Shown: positions 9,960-21,870 of the stretch, in pieces
Numbering within the stretch: the first letter of the stretch is position 1
Layout: every line of letters begins with the position of its first letter
From: Helianthus annuus
Lineage: Eukaryota; Streptophyta; Magnoliopsida; Asterales; Asteraceae
Length of the DNA: 64,000 bases
Reading direction: 5' to 3'
NCBI RefSeq assembly: GCF_002127325.2
Contig: NC_035433.2
Span: forward strand, 78,992,079 to 79,056,078
Notes under the pieces: model-generated
The model's database searches: none
Seen by the model: the letters and a program-made list of their open reading frames with translations, nothing else
Told to the model about the DNA's origin: nothing
Position numbers and translations under genes: made by a program

Positions 9960-11232
9960 ATTTATATGTTGTTAGGATATAGTTCAGGATATAAGAAGTG
10001 TCCTCCACCTATTAGACACAATTATACCGTAATGCCTGATGAGGAGGATAAACCTCAATTTGAGCCATCTGTTCCATTAGACGTTGAGAAATTGTAGCTG
10101 GACTTGGTTACAAAAGGGAAGTATCCTCATATTCGGATGAGTCAGCAGATGCGAAAGTATCAAAAGCTGAACAAAATCAGGATCCTGCAGTCATTGTGAA
10201 GGATGCTAATTCTTCAGATGATGAATCCAATGATACTGACTCAGCACACTCTGATGTGGTGATCAAAGAAGAGGACATACCTCTCGAGAATCACATTCTT
10301 TGTGATCCTCCGACAAAACTGGGTGTCACTACTCCTGTCGAGATTGCTGAAGCTCATGTTGAGACCCGTGAAAGCGTGAATTTTCTTTACACGTTGATCG
10401 GATCTGATAAAATATATTCAGAAAAGGATTTCCCAATCAAAAATGTCAATCAATCCTTGATTGATAAAGTTTTCGAAGATTCTACTAGTAAGTTTTTGGG
10501 AAAGTCGAACCCAGGAGTTATAGTAACTCAGTGTGCTCCTATGTCAAAATCCAAAGTTAGAAAGAAATACGGGAATTAAAAATTGCAACCACAAAACAAT
10601 CAACAAAAGCAAAATCACGCTACCCAAGGAAAGGGAAAAGGCAAACAAAGCCAAAACAAGAAGAAGGTTCAGAAGGTGAACTTCGTGAAATCTCGAGGGA
10701 CGGATAAAATTGAATCTTTTGAAAACAAATCCAACACAGATTTTGTTATGCAAAAGAAAATTTTGAAAAGAAACAGTCAAAACAACTACACATAACACAC
10801 AAACTGTTGTGATGTAGGACCAAGTACCTCAAGATCACGAAGTTCATCATCAAGCTCCTACAGTTATGATACTCTGAGGTTTGTTGAGTGGAGATCATGC
10901 TTTGAATGCGGTGAGTATGGGCACATTGTCAGAAACTATCCATATCTCACAAAGGGAAAGGCAAAAGTTAATGCCCCTCGTGGTAATAGTTACCATAAAA
11001 GATCTGTTTCACCAAAACAGGACGCTCGTCTTGTTAAACAATGAGAAAAGGAACAGAAAAAGAAACAAAGAAAAGAAGTTGAAAAGGCTTTAAAACCAGA
11101 GGTTATCTAAACACAATCTGTTAAATCAGATGTTAAAAATGAAAAACAGAAACATATTTGGAAACCAAAACCGGTAATTGTTTTAGGGGGAGCTACATCA
11201 ATTCCGAATCATCGGGAAATGGACGTCACAAT
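9960..11232 (+). pseudogene. Copia-D gag, C-terminal half
   Basis: Broken gag in several frames. In order: YKKCPPPIRHNY and MPDEEDKPQFEPSVPLD (about 9990-10090); an acidic segment DANSSDDESNDTDSAHSD; the conserved FLYTLIGSDKIYSEKDFPI block followed by NVNQSLIDKVFEDSTSKFLG (within 10196-10579); a lysine/glutamine-rich basic stretch; and a knuckle CFECGEYGHIVRNY (about 10897-10940), in which the last metal-binding Cys has become Tyr. It matches Copia-A (44128-43107) and Copia-B (62856-61415) block by block. Gag packages element RNA. This copy is non-functional. Confidence 0.8.
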
Positions 11233-11677
11233 TGTTGGTGCATACATCTGTCGTCTTCGTCTTGTATCGAGTCTTGTAACTAGATTGTTAGATCAGGGCA
11301 CGTTGTACACAAAAATAGAAGATTTAAGTGTGAAATAGGATTGATTTCGCTTGAATGAGTGATTTCACTTGAAAGTGTCATGTGTAGTTTCAAGTGGAAT
11401 CAACATAAACTAATTCCGCTTGAAATGCACATTGTCACATTCAATCGGAATCTGATCTCTATATATAGCAGCTTCAAGCGAAATCATTGTAATAGTTCTG
11501 GATTTTCATACCGAGGTGCTGCCGGTTTGTTTTCTGCATGTAATCAGTGTTATATCAATCAGAAAAAGGTTTAAAGTGATTTGCAAGCTGTTTCGAAGTC
11601 TGTTTCTTAGTTTCCGCCTCTGAAACAGATCAAGAGTTCCTCTGAACGACTCGTTTGGGTCACGACACGATCCTACA
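11233..11677 (+). repeat. Copia-C 5' LTR
   Basis: A 445-bp LTR, TG to CA, with CTATATATAG (TATA-like) at about 11459-11468. It carries about six copies, in both orientations, of an 11-base word TTCCGCTTGAA or close variants, which continues in the leader. Its partner is 32827-33269. Confidence 0.9.
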
Positions 11678-11679
11678 AT

Positions 11680-11691
11680 TGGTATCAGAGC
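11680..11691 (+). other. Copia-C primer-binding site
   Basis: TGGTATCAGAGC, complementary to the 3' end of plant initiator tRNA-Met, lies two bases inside the 5' LTR. It fixes the element orientation. Confidence 0.9.
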
Positions 11692-12151
11692 TCAGGAGGA
11701 GGAGTTCTTACCGATTCAGCTCAAAATTTCTGTTTTCTACACCTTCTTTTCAAAATTAACAACTTTTCACGGTTAAAATCAGCTCATTTTCTCACATATT
11801 GTGTAAAACTGAATTTTAACAAAACCTTGAGAGTTTCAGAACAAAATTCAGCTTAAAAATGGTAAAAATGGACCTTAGTTATGATTCCGCTTGAACGAAC
11901 ACATTCTGTTTCCGCTTCAAGTTGTTATTCCGCTTGAAATTGCTTTATTCCGCTTCAAAAACGGTATTCCGCTTGAAAAGTTTCAAGCGAAATCAGTGAT
12001 TTCGCTTCAAACGTTATTCCGCTTGAATTTCAAGCGAAATCAAGTGATTCCGTTTGAATTTCTTATTCCGCTTGGAGATTTAATTTCGCTTGAAGTGGTT
12101 ATTTCAGGTTATTTCGCCTGAAGGGTTATTTCACTTGAAATGTCCTATTTT
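11692..12151 (+). promoter_or_regulatory. Copia-C leader with TTCCGCTTGAA array
   Basis: A 460-base untranslated leader between PBS and gag. From 11883 to 12145 it contains about fifteen copies of TTCCGCTTGAA, TTTCGCTTGAA and their complements TTCAAGCGGAA and TTCAAGCGAAA, able to pair with each other and with copies in the LTR. The function is unknown; RNA packaging, dimerisation or transcription-factor binding are possibilities. Confidence 0.75.
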
Positions 12152-12807
12152 TGGAAAACGTGATACCGAAGAATTTTATAACGCATTCGCCACATCTCCG
12201 ACTACTCCGGTTTCCATTGCTCAAAAGATGAACTTGGAGAATGAGACTAGAACATTGCAAAAACCCCCGAAGTTAATGAGTATTGAGGAGTATTACGGAT
12301 GGAAATATAGATTTGAAAACTGGGTTCAAGCTAACCATCTAAGATCTTGGGAGTGTATTCTGAAAAAAATATGTCCTACCACGTACTGATATGCAAGTTG
12401 AAAAAACGATTTCTAAATTCAGTGACCAAGAACGAGATATGTACAAAGTAGAAAAGATGATGATTAGTCTACTTCAGCAAGCCATTAAGGAAGACATCTT
12501 TGTATTGCTTCAGCATGACAAAACTTCAAAATCAATTTGGGATGCTCTTAGAATTAAGTTTGAAGGAAGTGAAAAGATGATCAAGAGTAAAAAGGCACTG
12601 CTTAAGAAAGAATTTGATCTTTTCACAAGTTTGCCAGGAGAAGATACAAAGAAATTGATCGAACGATATTGCCACTTAGTGCGATCTATGCCTATGTTAA
12701 GCATAACCAAAGATCAAGAGGAATGGGTCGACAAGTTAGCTGACGCCTTACCTCAGAAAGAGTGGGGTACATTATTTGATGATCTTGAAAAACACCAGAG
12801 AATATGA
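12152..12807 (+). pseudogene. Copia-C gag, N-terminal capsid-like part
   Basis: The start of the long gag. After an N-terminus with NFYNAFATSPTTP, the conserved Copia gag domain (UBN2 type) begins at QKPPKLMSIEEYYGWKYRFE (about 12260) and continues after a one-base frame change near 12390 with KSIWDALRIKFEG and KSKKALLKKEFDLF. It overlaps the next segment in another frame at 12776-12807. By family this forms the capsid that holds element RNA. The two frame shifts mean this copy could not make full-length gag. Confidence 0.75.
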
Positions 12808-14101
12808 TGGTTTGACAATTTCTCAGTTCATTGAGAAAATTGAGGGTCAAGATCTTGAACAGCAAAAGATTGCGAGGATGAATAACCCGAGTGGTCAACA
12901 AGATGTGAAAATGTACTACAAAGGCAGTGTTCAAGAGGTTGAAAGAAGTCCGAAGATACAAACTGCGTTTAGTGCTGGAAATTCAATAGAAAATGTTGAT
13001 CAAGGTTCAAACAACAGCAGTGGATTTTCTTCATATCCGAGTGTTAATCCAAAAAGTTCAACATCAAGTTTTCATTCTCAAAGTACAAAAGGTGGTGGTT
13101 GTGTGATACAGTGCAACATTGCATTGAATCTTCCAGAGGGTCAAAGTTTCTCTGAAGAAATTGCAAAAGATCACATGTCTTTACTTGCAACTGTGTTACA
13201 ATCCTATGAAAGTCTCGTTGTAGGAAGGATCGGGAATTCTATGCTAACTAAAGAAGATTATGATCAGATAGACGCTGAAGAAATGGAGCTCATGGACATC
13301 AACTGGTGTCTTGCTAGTGTCCTAAGAAGAGCTGAAAAATTCAAGATGATTACTGGAAGAAATGATTTTCTTGATGCACATGTTTCTACTTTAGGTTTTG
13401 ATAAATCTAAAGTTACTTGTTTTCGATGCAGGGAGAAAGGTCATTTCAAGAGGGAATGCAAGAATAGAGAAGCAAATGAAGCAAAGAATCCGTTTGGAAA
13501 AGATGACTACTACCGGAAAGCCATATATCAACAAGTTGGTCAACAACAACAACAACAACAAGAACCACAAGTGGCTCATGGTAGAAAAGTGATAGAAGAT
13601 TCTTTAAAGAGAGCATGTTTAGTGAATCAAGAAAATTTCAGCTGGGATAAATACATTTCATCCGACAGCAAAGCATGCCTAATCAATCAAGATGATGACA
13701 GGTTACCTGAAGGTTTTAGCTGGGATATGTTTGTAGATGAGAAAGGGGAGTTTAAAGCTTTCATTGGTAAAATTGTGAAAGAACCAGATATGTTTACCGA
13801 GTGGATGAAAGCTATTGGTGTTAGTGTGAAGAATGAAGAAGAAAAGTCAGTTTCATCAGATGAAAGCTCACTAAGTTCAGATGAAAGTTCAGAAAGAGAA
13901 ACTGTTTTTGATCAAACACCATCTGATTCTGATTCTTCAGATGATAGTTCTGACAAGTCAATAGAGTTTGATCAATCACCAACTGATGACAGTGGTGATG
14001 ATGAAGAAGAAAGACATATTAATGTTGCAAAAACTCATCTATCTTCTGAAAGTTTTCATTTTTATTTTGCAGAATGCTTGGAGAAGCTGAAGGAGAGATG
14101 A
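12776..14101 (+). pseudogene. Copia-C gag, first zinc knuckle and acidic segment
   Basis: A 441-codon open segment. It holds EDYDQIDAEEMELMDINWCL (about residue 160), then a CCHC knuckle CFRCREKGHFKREC (Cys215, Cys218, His223, Cys228), a glutamine run, and an acidic Ser/Asp-rich tail (about residues 350-420) before a TGA. Reading on past that stop gives another 64 codons with EVEKI repeats, so the TGA is probably a mutation. CCHC knuckles bind nucleic acid. Copia-A 45511-44183 is the counterpart. This is a long intact stretch inside a broken gene. Confidence 0.75.
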
Positions 14102-16080
14102 GCAGCAAAAGAACAAAAGCAAATGAAGTCTGAAAGTGTTGCTCAAAAAGATGAGATTGCTCAAAATGAAGAAATTAAAATTGTTGCTGAGGAGATTGTT
14201 GAAACTGAGAAGGTGATTGAAAGTGAAAAAGTTGTTGAAGTTGAGAAGATCATCGAAGTAGAAAAGATTGTGGAAGTCATCAAACCATGCTAAAAGTGTT
14301 TGGAGATTTGCAAACCGTGTGAAGAAAAAGATGAAAATTGGTTGAGCTTGAGAAGATGAAGGAACAATTACTGTTCAATCTCAATTACGTGAAAAAATCT
14401 TACGATGTATTGAACAAGACGGTAACTGGTCTTCAAAAGACGAATTCTGAAAGAGAAAAAGCATTAACCATGATGAATGCTGTGATGATGACAAAACAAA
14501 AAGCTAAAAATTATTACATTGAGGAATGTGCCAAGCTGAAACAAGAATTGGAGACTGAGAAAATTGAGAATGAGAGAATCAGACGCTTATTACAGAGTTA
14601 TTCTAGTTCTAATTATCTTATTGATCGAATTTATCCAACTGTTGCAGATTTTGAAGCATTTCAAGATGAGAAGCCAAAGAAGAAGGATACTGGTAAGAAA
14701 CCAAGTATTAGCTATAACAAGTGTCCACCTCCGATCTAGGAAGGTTATTCTCCCAGAAAACCAAATGAGGAGCAAGTTGAAAAGGCAGTCAATATAAAGT
14801 TAAAAACCGATACAACTGATGAATTACCAGAAAACATTGATGTCACTTTCACATCATCCGACACTGATCATGAGTCTGAGTTAATCAAAAAGGTGGTCGA
14901 TCAGGTGTTGGATACTGAAGAGGAGTCTGAGTCTGGAGGTTCAAGTTCGTCAGTCAACAGTCAAAAATCTTCGGTTAAACAGGCTTACAGTAAAGAGTTT
15001 TTGTTATCAAAATCGAATTTGAATGATGAAACATTCGAAGTAGCATATACTTTGAATGATTCTGATAAATTATATTCTGACAAAGAGTTTCCAATAAGAA
15101 GTGTTAGATTTGAAATGATCAAAAAGGTTTTCAAAATGACAGAAATCAATATTTCTGAAATAAAAGACTTAAATCTTACTGGAAAACCTAAAAAATACAC
15201 TTCAAGAGTTCAACAGCGATTAAACAAGAAAAAGGGTTACAATTCTGGTTCTGGTTTTCAAAAGAAACCAAACCATAATGGTAATTTCAAAAAGAAAGGT
15301 CTTGGTTTTATTCCACCTGAAAATTATAAAAATGAGAGAATTTCTAAAACAAACACAAAATTTGTTTCAGGAGGAAGTGCTGAGGAAGAACAGAAGAAAC
15401 CTTTCTGGAAACAATCAAACCAAGAGTTTCTTGCTGAGAGAAAAGGAACTGGAGTTTTTCATAGGAAAGATACTCGAACCTGTTTTAAATGCAATGAAGC
15501 TGGTCACATTGCATGGAATTGTTCGACGAATACTAAGACAAATCAGGGAGTTTCTGAAAAACTTAAAGAAAAAGTTGTTGAGAACGATGAACAACCAACT
15601 GAAAAATTCAAAATTTTTGAAAATTCAACTTATGAAGTTGGTGAATGTTCAAAGAAAAATTTTTACAAAAAGAGAGCAAAAAACAACCAAATGTGGGTTG
15701 TTAAGAAGTTTTCTGAGAAAGTCGGCGATAATTCTGGTTCCACAAAGCCAGAAGAGCCACAAGTTGAGGTCAAAGAAGAAAACTCAATGATTTCAGTGGA
15801 TGATGGTAATATTCCACCATTGAATAATGAAAATTTTAAACAAAAGGTTGGTAAGGTAGAGATTTCGGATCAATTCTATTCTGAAACAAAAGGATTCGAT
15901 GTCGAGAAAGCATTTAATGGAAATGTAAAAAAGATTTTTGGAAAAATGGTCGAGGGAAGGTTTAAGGGGTTAAAGATTTTTATGCAACAAAGAAAGCAAC
16001 TTATAACCCTACTGAACAAGAGTTAAAAACACCCAAAGTTGGTAAGACTTGGGTGGAAATTCTTTTCCCTTGAAAAATTT
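14102..16080 (+). pseudogene. Copia-C gag, coiled coil and second zinc knuckle
   Basis: Three pieces. Residual EVEKI repeats to 14292 come first. Then 133 codons (14338-14739) form a probable coiled coil (KLKQELETEKIENERIRRLL) and end in YNKCPPPI, the motif also seen in Copia-A, -B and -D. Then 377 codons (14893-16026) carry YTLNDSDKLYSDKEFPI and, after a lysine-rich stretch, a second knuckle CFKCNEAGHIAWNC (Cys197, Cys200, His205, Cys210). A frame change near 15970 leads to TPKVGKTWVEILFP and a stop at about 16072. This is the C-terminal half of a gag of some 1290 codons, about four times the usual Copia gag length. Confidence 0.75.
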
Positions 16081-16556
16081 GGACTTGCCGGTGATCCCAA
16101 GTTTGTAATCGCGGATCAGGAATCGGCATCATTCTTGTTAAAATAGTTTTTGAGAAAGTATTTAAAATTGTTGAAATTTTTACAGGTTGTGGACTTGCCG
16201 AAGCTTCCAGGTTGGTAAGTGTGAAGCAGGAATCGGCATCTTTTGTTTGGTAAAAGGAATTTGTGTAGATGTGGTATTCCTACAAATGATAAATCAGGGA
16301 CATTAAGTTGTACTTGATTTTCTTACAAGTGGTACAGAGGTTTGTTCTGACAAGGTGATTACTCAAGGTCATTAATTTGAACTTGATGTAATCCTCATAC
16401 ATGTGGTTAAAAATGGACAATGTGATGTGTTTACCCCGAACCTACAAGTGGTTAAAACAAAACTTATTTTCCGGAAAAACCATTTTGATTAAAACAAACT
16501 TAAGTGTTTTGAAATCTAAATAGGAAAATAGTTTGTTGAAAGGGGGAGTTCTGATT
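16081..16556 (+). other. Copia-C gag-pol spacer
   Basis: Non-coding sequence with stops in all frames. It has two similar stretches containing GGACTTGCCG and GGAATCGGCATC (16080 and 16190 regions), then a purine tract AAAGGGGGAGTT at 16540. Protease and integrase should begin about here but do not. At 16556/16557 it meets gypsy-1 LTR sequence abruptly. Confidence 0.5.
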
Positions 16557-19278
16557 GTTAGACAACTATTTCGTGTGTACACTTCTTAATTATGTATTAC
16601 TTATATTCCTTCCCAAGGATGGGGGTTTTAATACATGTGCGTTTATATAACTCCATGAATATATTATTAAGTCCCACTTAATATAATATATTTTAATTTA
16701 TTCGTTTAAAACATTCTATCTCCAAAATATAATTATTTTTCCCAAAAATATTATATTTTATTCCATACCATATTCCAAAATAATACTTTTATCAAAGTAC
16801 GCGTTTAAAGGTACTTTCCGAAATTACATAAGTTACATCTCAACGTTTGTGTGGAAATAATAATACCGATGTAACTTATATATTTATTGTGAAGGCGTTG
16901 GTATTATTTTGGAGTCGTTACAATTCAGTATTTTTCCAGTAATATTATTTTTACTCTAAAAATAATATTTACGTAGTTCACAAAATAATCGTGAAATTCA
17001 CACAAGTGTTACTATGAAAAATATATACTAAATATATATTTAGCAAGTCTTATTTATGAAAATCCCACCTCCGACACTTGGTTATTTTGTAATAAAAATA
17101 ATGGCGAAATTTATTTGGAAAAACAAGTTAAAAATATATTTATAACACTTGTCACGAAAATATTTCTATGTGTTATATTTCCAGAAAAATTTCGCCAGAG
17201 TTTCCTCTGTAACTGGAGGTGGCCACGCTTACAAGCGTATCATTTTCTTTTGTAAAATCTTGTTAGCTCATTCTCAAATAATCATCCCGACATTTAGACA
17301 TGCTAAATATTACTTATACCGATTCAGTTTTCAAACACAAAACTGGCTGTTTTCGGTTATTTTATTAAAATAGTTATCTTATTCCAAAAATTCCGAAATT
17401 TTTACAGAATGACTCATACGATCCAAATATTATTGTGTAAAAATATCGTGATCCAAATCATCACCAATATTTTACAGAAAATCATTTTCCGGACTGCATT
17501 CAGATTTACCTTTTTCTAACTGCAGTTCACGGAATATTTTATTACAAATTCCCCGAGATTCCGATTTACGAAATTCCAATTGGAGGATCACGGCGACAAC
17601 GGTGACCATCTACAGTGTAAATTTTATGATCTAACTCTAGACCAAATTCAAGTTATGACAGAAAATATGACTCCCATTTACTGCTGTAAAAATGCAGCTT
17701 TAGCTGCTGTTACAAATTGGCGCTTTAAAAATAGTAAACGAAGTCCAAAAATTATGATTCCGGTGCCATTAGAACCGTATTTCATAGTACATAAACCCAG
17801 ACTTCAGAAAATACATTTTTCGTTTTATTAAGGCCCTGTTACAGCCGGTTAAAGTCGGCTGAAAAGGCAATTCAGCAAGCTGTTTATAGTATAAGTGCCA
17901 TTAAAAAGTACACATACGATTACCATTCATTCTAATATGGTTAAAATCAGATCACAAGTCTGTTACAGCAGATTATGGTTTGTTTATTTCAGATTTATCA
18001 TGATTTCAACATACATCTTCTCTAGTTAGTTTAAACTTCAAAACTTTGGTGATGTTCTTTAGAGTTCTTATGTTTTCGATCTTTAAACATCATTAACCAC
18101 CTAAATAACAAGTAAAATACAAGGATCTAAGTGCTTATCATTAGCACAAAGCTAGGAGAGTTCAAGTGAAGAAATGTGGTGCTTAAAAGAAAACGGGAGA
18201 GGTCCTTGAGCTTCCGAATGCACCAAGCTTCGTTGTTCACCTTCTTACACCTATGGATGCTCTTGGATTGCTTGAAGATGATCAATTGATGGTGGTGGTG
18301 GTGGCCTTGGTTTCAGCCGAGAATATCTTAGAGAGGGAGAGAGATGTAGAAATTTTGTTAAGTGTTGATTTGTGAATGGAATGGTCCCTTGGTTCTATAT
18401 ATAACCCACATTAAAGTTTTACCCATCATACAAAGTGTCTTGAAGATATTGGACATCATGAATTAAAATATTCAAATTGTAAGAATGTGTCCCCTAGGGG
18501 GACCGATTCGGTTACAAGGGGGGAGGGTTTGGTTTGATTTCAACTTGATAGTTAGTGTTTACTTAGGAACTAGTTAAGTAGTAAAGGTGTATTGTGTGTG
18601 TTGTAATTTATAACGGGTGTTAGGGTATCCGGGGACCCTAACTGGCTCAGAAAAGGAAAAATAGTGTCATTGACAATATTTTTGTGTTCCGGCTAAAGTC
18701 CGGTTGTTCGGTTGGATACTGATCCGTTAAAGTGCTTAATAAGCATTTAAAGTGTCTGTAATATTATTTTTAGTGACATAAGGAATTCCCGACACTTTGG
18801 GGAGTGTCGAGTATTATTTTCCCATGTTTTTGCACTTTACTAGTTAGCTTAAATGCTGAATTTTGTTTTAAAGTGTAGGATTTGTGTTTAGAACATGTTT
18901 TAGGCACATCCAGTCACTATAACTAATACCTAGTGACGCAGTTCTACAATCCTCGTTTCCCTACACTCTCTACTAGTGTAGTAAACTATTTCCGGCTCAT
19001 ACTGGCCTTAGAGGCAGTGTCTGCCTGGTGCTGGCTATGTCAGCACGTTTACTGGGTTATTCGTTCATTGTGCTACTGTGCTTTTGTGCATCAAGTTTGT
19101 CACTATAGTACTTGTGTAAATAAATGGAGTGACAGTTAATAAAGTATGATGCATGTATAAATAGGTTATCAGAATTCAAGTAGTAGTATATCCACAATTC
19201 TAAGCAAGCACAGTAATTAAGCATCAATTAAATATTAATTAATTCGTATGGATACCTGGTTTGGTGAGGGTTGTCACA
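16557..19278 (-). repeat. Gypsy-1 3' LTR, truncated
   Basis: 2722 bp matching 26996-29696. It ends TTGTCACA at 19278 next to the polypurine tract, while its other end starts abruptly in the middle of the LTR. A palindromic TATATATA at about 18395-18402 may be the core promoter. Frames at 17149, 17580 and 18933 recur in the other LTR and run antisense to the element, so I treat them as chance. Confidence 0.85.
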
Positions 19279-21269
19279 TTCTCCCCCCGTTAGAAAAATT
19301 TCGTCCTCGAAATTTGTACTACCTTAACCCCCTTATGGTTTCGTCACACGTGTATGTATATGAATAATATCAAGGTAGATAATCTTCAATCCGAATCAAA
19401 CCTTACTCACATTTGGTGAGTCCAAGAATATATATATCAACCCGAATTCTAGGGTTAAAAGGTGTGTGCTCATAGCAGTTGATGTCAGAGGTACAAGACG
19501 TACTTGACGTATAGCCTAGTGTAATCCCGCTAGTAGGGGGGTTCCACAAAGAGGAGCCTTGACTAATAAGACTCTTAAACGATCGATCGCGATATGCACG
19601 CGAGTTTTCACGAAACATAGCACCCGCTATATAAAATAAAAAAAATCAACAACTCAAATGAAATAGTAAAATGATCTGTCAACTACCAAGTGGACGAATG
19701 GTAAGATTCAGTGTGTTGAACGTTTTGAATGGCGAGAATACGCCGAGTGAACACAAGCGAATCTGTTGTATCCTTGCTTTGATTTGTAGTTGCATCAGGA
19801 ATGTCTAAATGACAAGTCAACAAAAGTTTATGTATTTTTGTGTGAAACGGTTGACCATGATTAGCACAAGTTACAAGTCTGTAATGACACCACAAGGTGT
19901 CGCAATGACATAATTCCATGATAGCGGTGATTGAACAAGTTCACCGTGTTTGAGATCAGATGAAAGTGTACCGAAACAAGCCTGGAGAATTGATTTTCAC
20001 AAAGTCATAAAGTTTTCGGTTGAATATGGAACATCGAAGTATCACTGTTTTGATCGAAGATGAAAAAGTCTTAAGTACTGTAAGGCATTTGATTGACAAC
20101 GAAAGAATCGTTAGGAGGTACATGTTGCTTATGAAATGAATATATGTACCATTGCCTCAACACACAACTGTGTTAAGACTGCTTCTATCGTGGATATCAA
20201 AGTGGGTTGTTAACAAATAAATAGGCAATCAAATCCATGTACGGAGTGAGTAACCAAATAAGCGCAAGCTTCAATTTTGTGGAAGTATCCCATAAGGTAT
20301 CGAAATCAATCAACGATTTATTGGAGTCATAGACCAAACAAGTCTACTACGACTTGAAACAAAAGAATCTTTTCCAAAGCATTAGAATATGATGCTCTCA
20401 ATACATCATATGGCGTCTCAAATCAAACATGTGAACTGGATAAGTTCAAGCAATCGAACTTAGTTTCAGCGTAACCCGACAAGAAGCGTACGTATCAACA
20501 AGGGAATCTTGGCATGGTAGCAAACATAAACCCTAAACGTAGCTTGAAAGAAAGTGGTTTCAAGAAAGTGTGTTGACTTGATAACAAAAGAGTCAACAAT
20601 AACAATAATGTAGGTCGTTCGAATTCACGAATTAGCAATTAGGTTTAGCAAGGTAATATTTAAATTTCAATGAAGTGTTTGTTTGAAACAAAACCACATG
20701 CGTAGCAAATGATGCATGTGTGTCATGAAAGTTTCCGAATACTGAAACGACGAGCACTTGCTAAAATGAAGGAATGACCAAGTATCGAAACAGGTGTGTG
20801 TCCGCTCTCAGCGAAGAAAATTAACGTGATGCAACTACTTTGCGGCGAGTAGAGATGCAATATCTACTCGTTAGTAGTAAAAATGAAGACTTTAACGGAA
20901 GCAAATTTAAGTACTTTCGGTTTGTTAACTGAAGTGACAAGTTTGTCAAGTTAATGACGTTTGATTGAGTTGACAGATATGGTTTCTAAGTAAAACCCTT
21001 ACGAGTTTGGTCCTGGGTTCCCAAAGGCCCTAGATTTAAGTTTTCTAGATTCTCCAGATTTCGTATCCCGTGGGGATCCGGTTTGTACATTGTGTAGGAG
21101 GCACCACTTTGTCTATGTCTAAGAACAAGTCATTGTCCCACAATTTCACCCTGGTATACTTTCTCCCTGAATTTCACCGTTAACGACGCTCGATTGTCGA
21201 CCAGTCGTGTAGTAATAGTTGGGTCCTCATAGTCAGTTATGTAACAGGTTCGTTAACCCTTAGTAAGAG
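19279..21269 (-). other. Gypsy-1 polypurine tract and 3' interior without coding
   Basis: ACGGGGGGAGAA on the minus strand (19280-19291) is the polypurine tract, next to a TTTCGAGGACGAAATTT inverted word that is common just upstream of such tracts in this lineage. The following 2 kb has stops in all frames and no RNase H, integrase or chromodomain signature that I can find. It is either a long 3' untranslated region or pol replaced by unrelated sequence. Confidence 0.5.
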
Positions 21270-21870
21270 TCACCGACTTTCGTGTGTTAGCTCGTTCGGC
21301 TCCTGGTAGTTGATGTTTATTTGAAAATCATCATCGTCATTTTTGACGAGCAGAAACGGGGTTACCCAAAAGGAACATCTTGGTCTGTTATCTTCCTTCT
21401 CTATCTACTGCTAAAACTTCACTGTCAATCCTTGCACTTCCGAAGGTGCAAGTCGCTCAGGGTGCATTGACTGCAGGCGCGACGCCTGGGATCAAATCGA
21501 TGCAAAAATTCGACTTGTCGTTGAGGAGATAATTCTGGCTAGTCTTCGAGGAAGACTTCAGGATATTCTCCGATCACGGGGGTATCTTTAAATTTTAGTT
21601 TCTCCGGCTCCCTTGTCCCTGACATGAGCCGGAGAACAACATATCCTTCCCACAACAACTTTCGTGCCTTCAAACAATTCGTGATAGATGGTGGCGTATC
21701 CTGCTTCGTGAGTCACAATCGTTCCTTCATTCGTCATTGAGGTGCGGATATCAACCTCCGCTCGACCGCTTGCCAACTAATTCATCTAATTACCACGTTG
21801 AAGCTTCCCAACTCAACTGGCAATAGATCTAGTGTAAACTTATGCTCCCCTGGTTCTATCTTGCCGTTTC
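21270..21870 (-). pseudogene. Gypsy-1 protease and RT N-terminal remnant
   Basis: Minus-strand fragments in changing frames match the gypsy-2 order: LPVELGSFNVVIR (end of protease, about 21830); MTNEGTIVTHEA; the QRQVEF and DLIPGVAP linker (about 21500); and SFWVTPFLLVKNDDDDFQIN with NYQEPNELT (about 21360-21290), the decayed counterpart of the [12 protein letters not shown] and YRELNKVT blocks. Homology stops before the RT catalytic motif. Confidence 0.65.

Noticed and set aside
17580..17831. 83-codon frame repeated at 28001-28252
   Set aside because: The repeat is explained by the two gypsy-1 LTRs. It is antisense to the element and has no recognisable domain.
18933..19139. 68-codon frame repeated at 29351-29557
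   Set aside because: Also LTR sequence of gypsy-1; duplication reflects LTRs and not a conserved gene.
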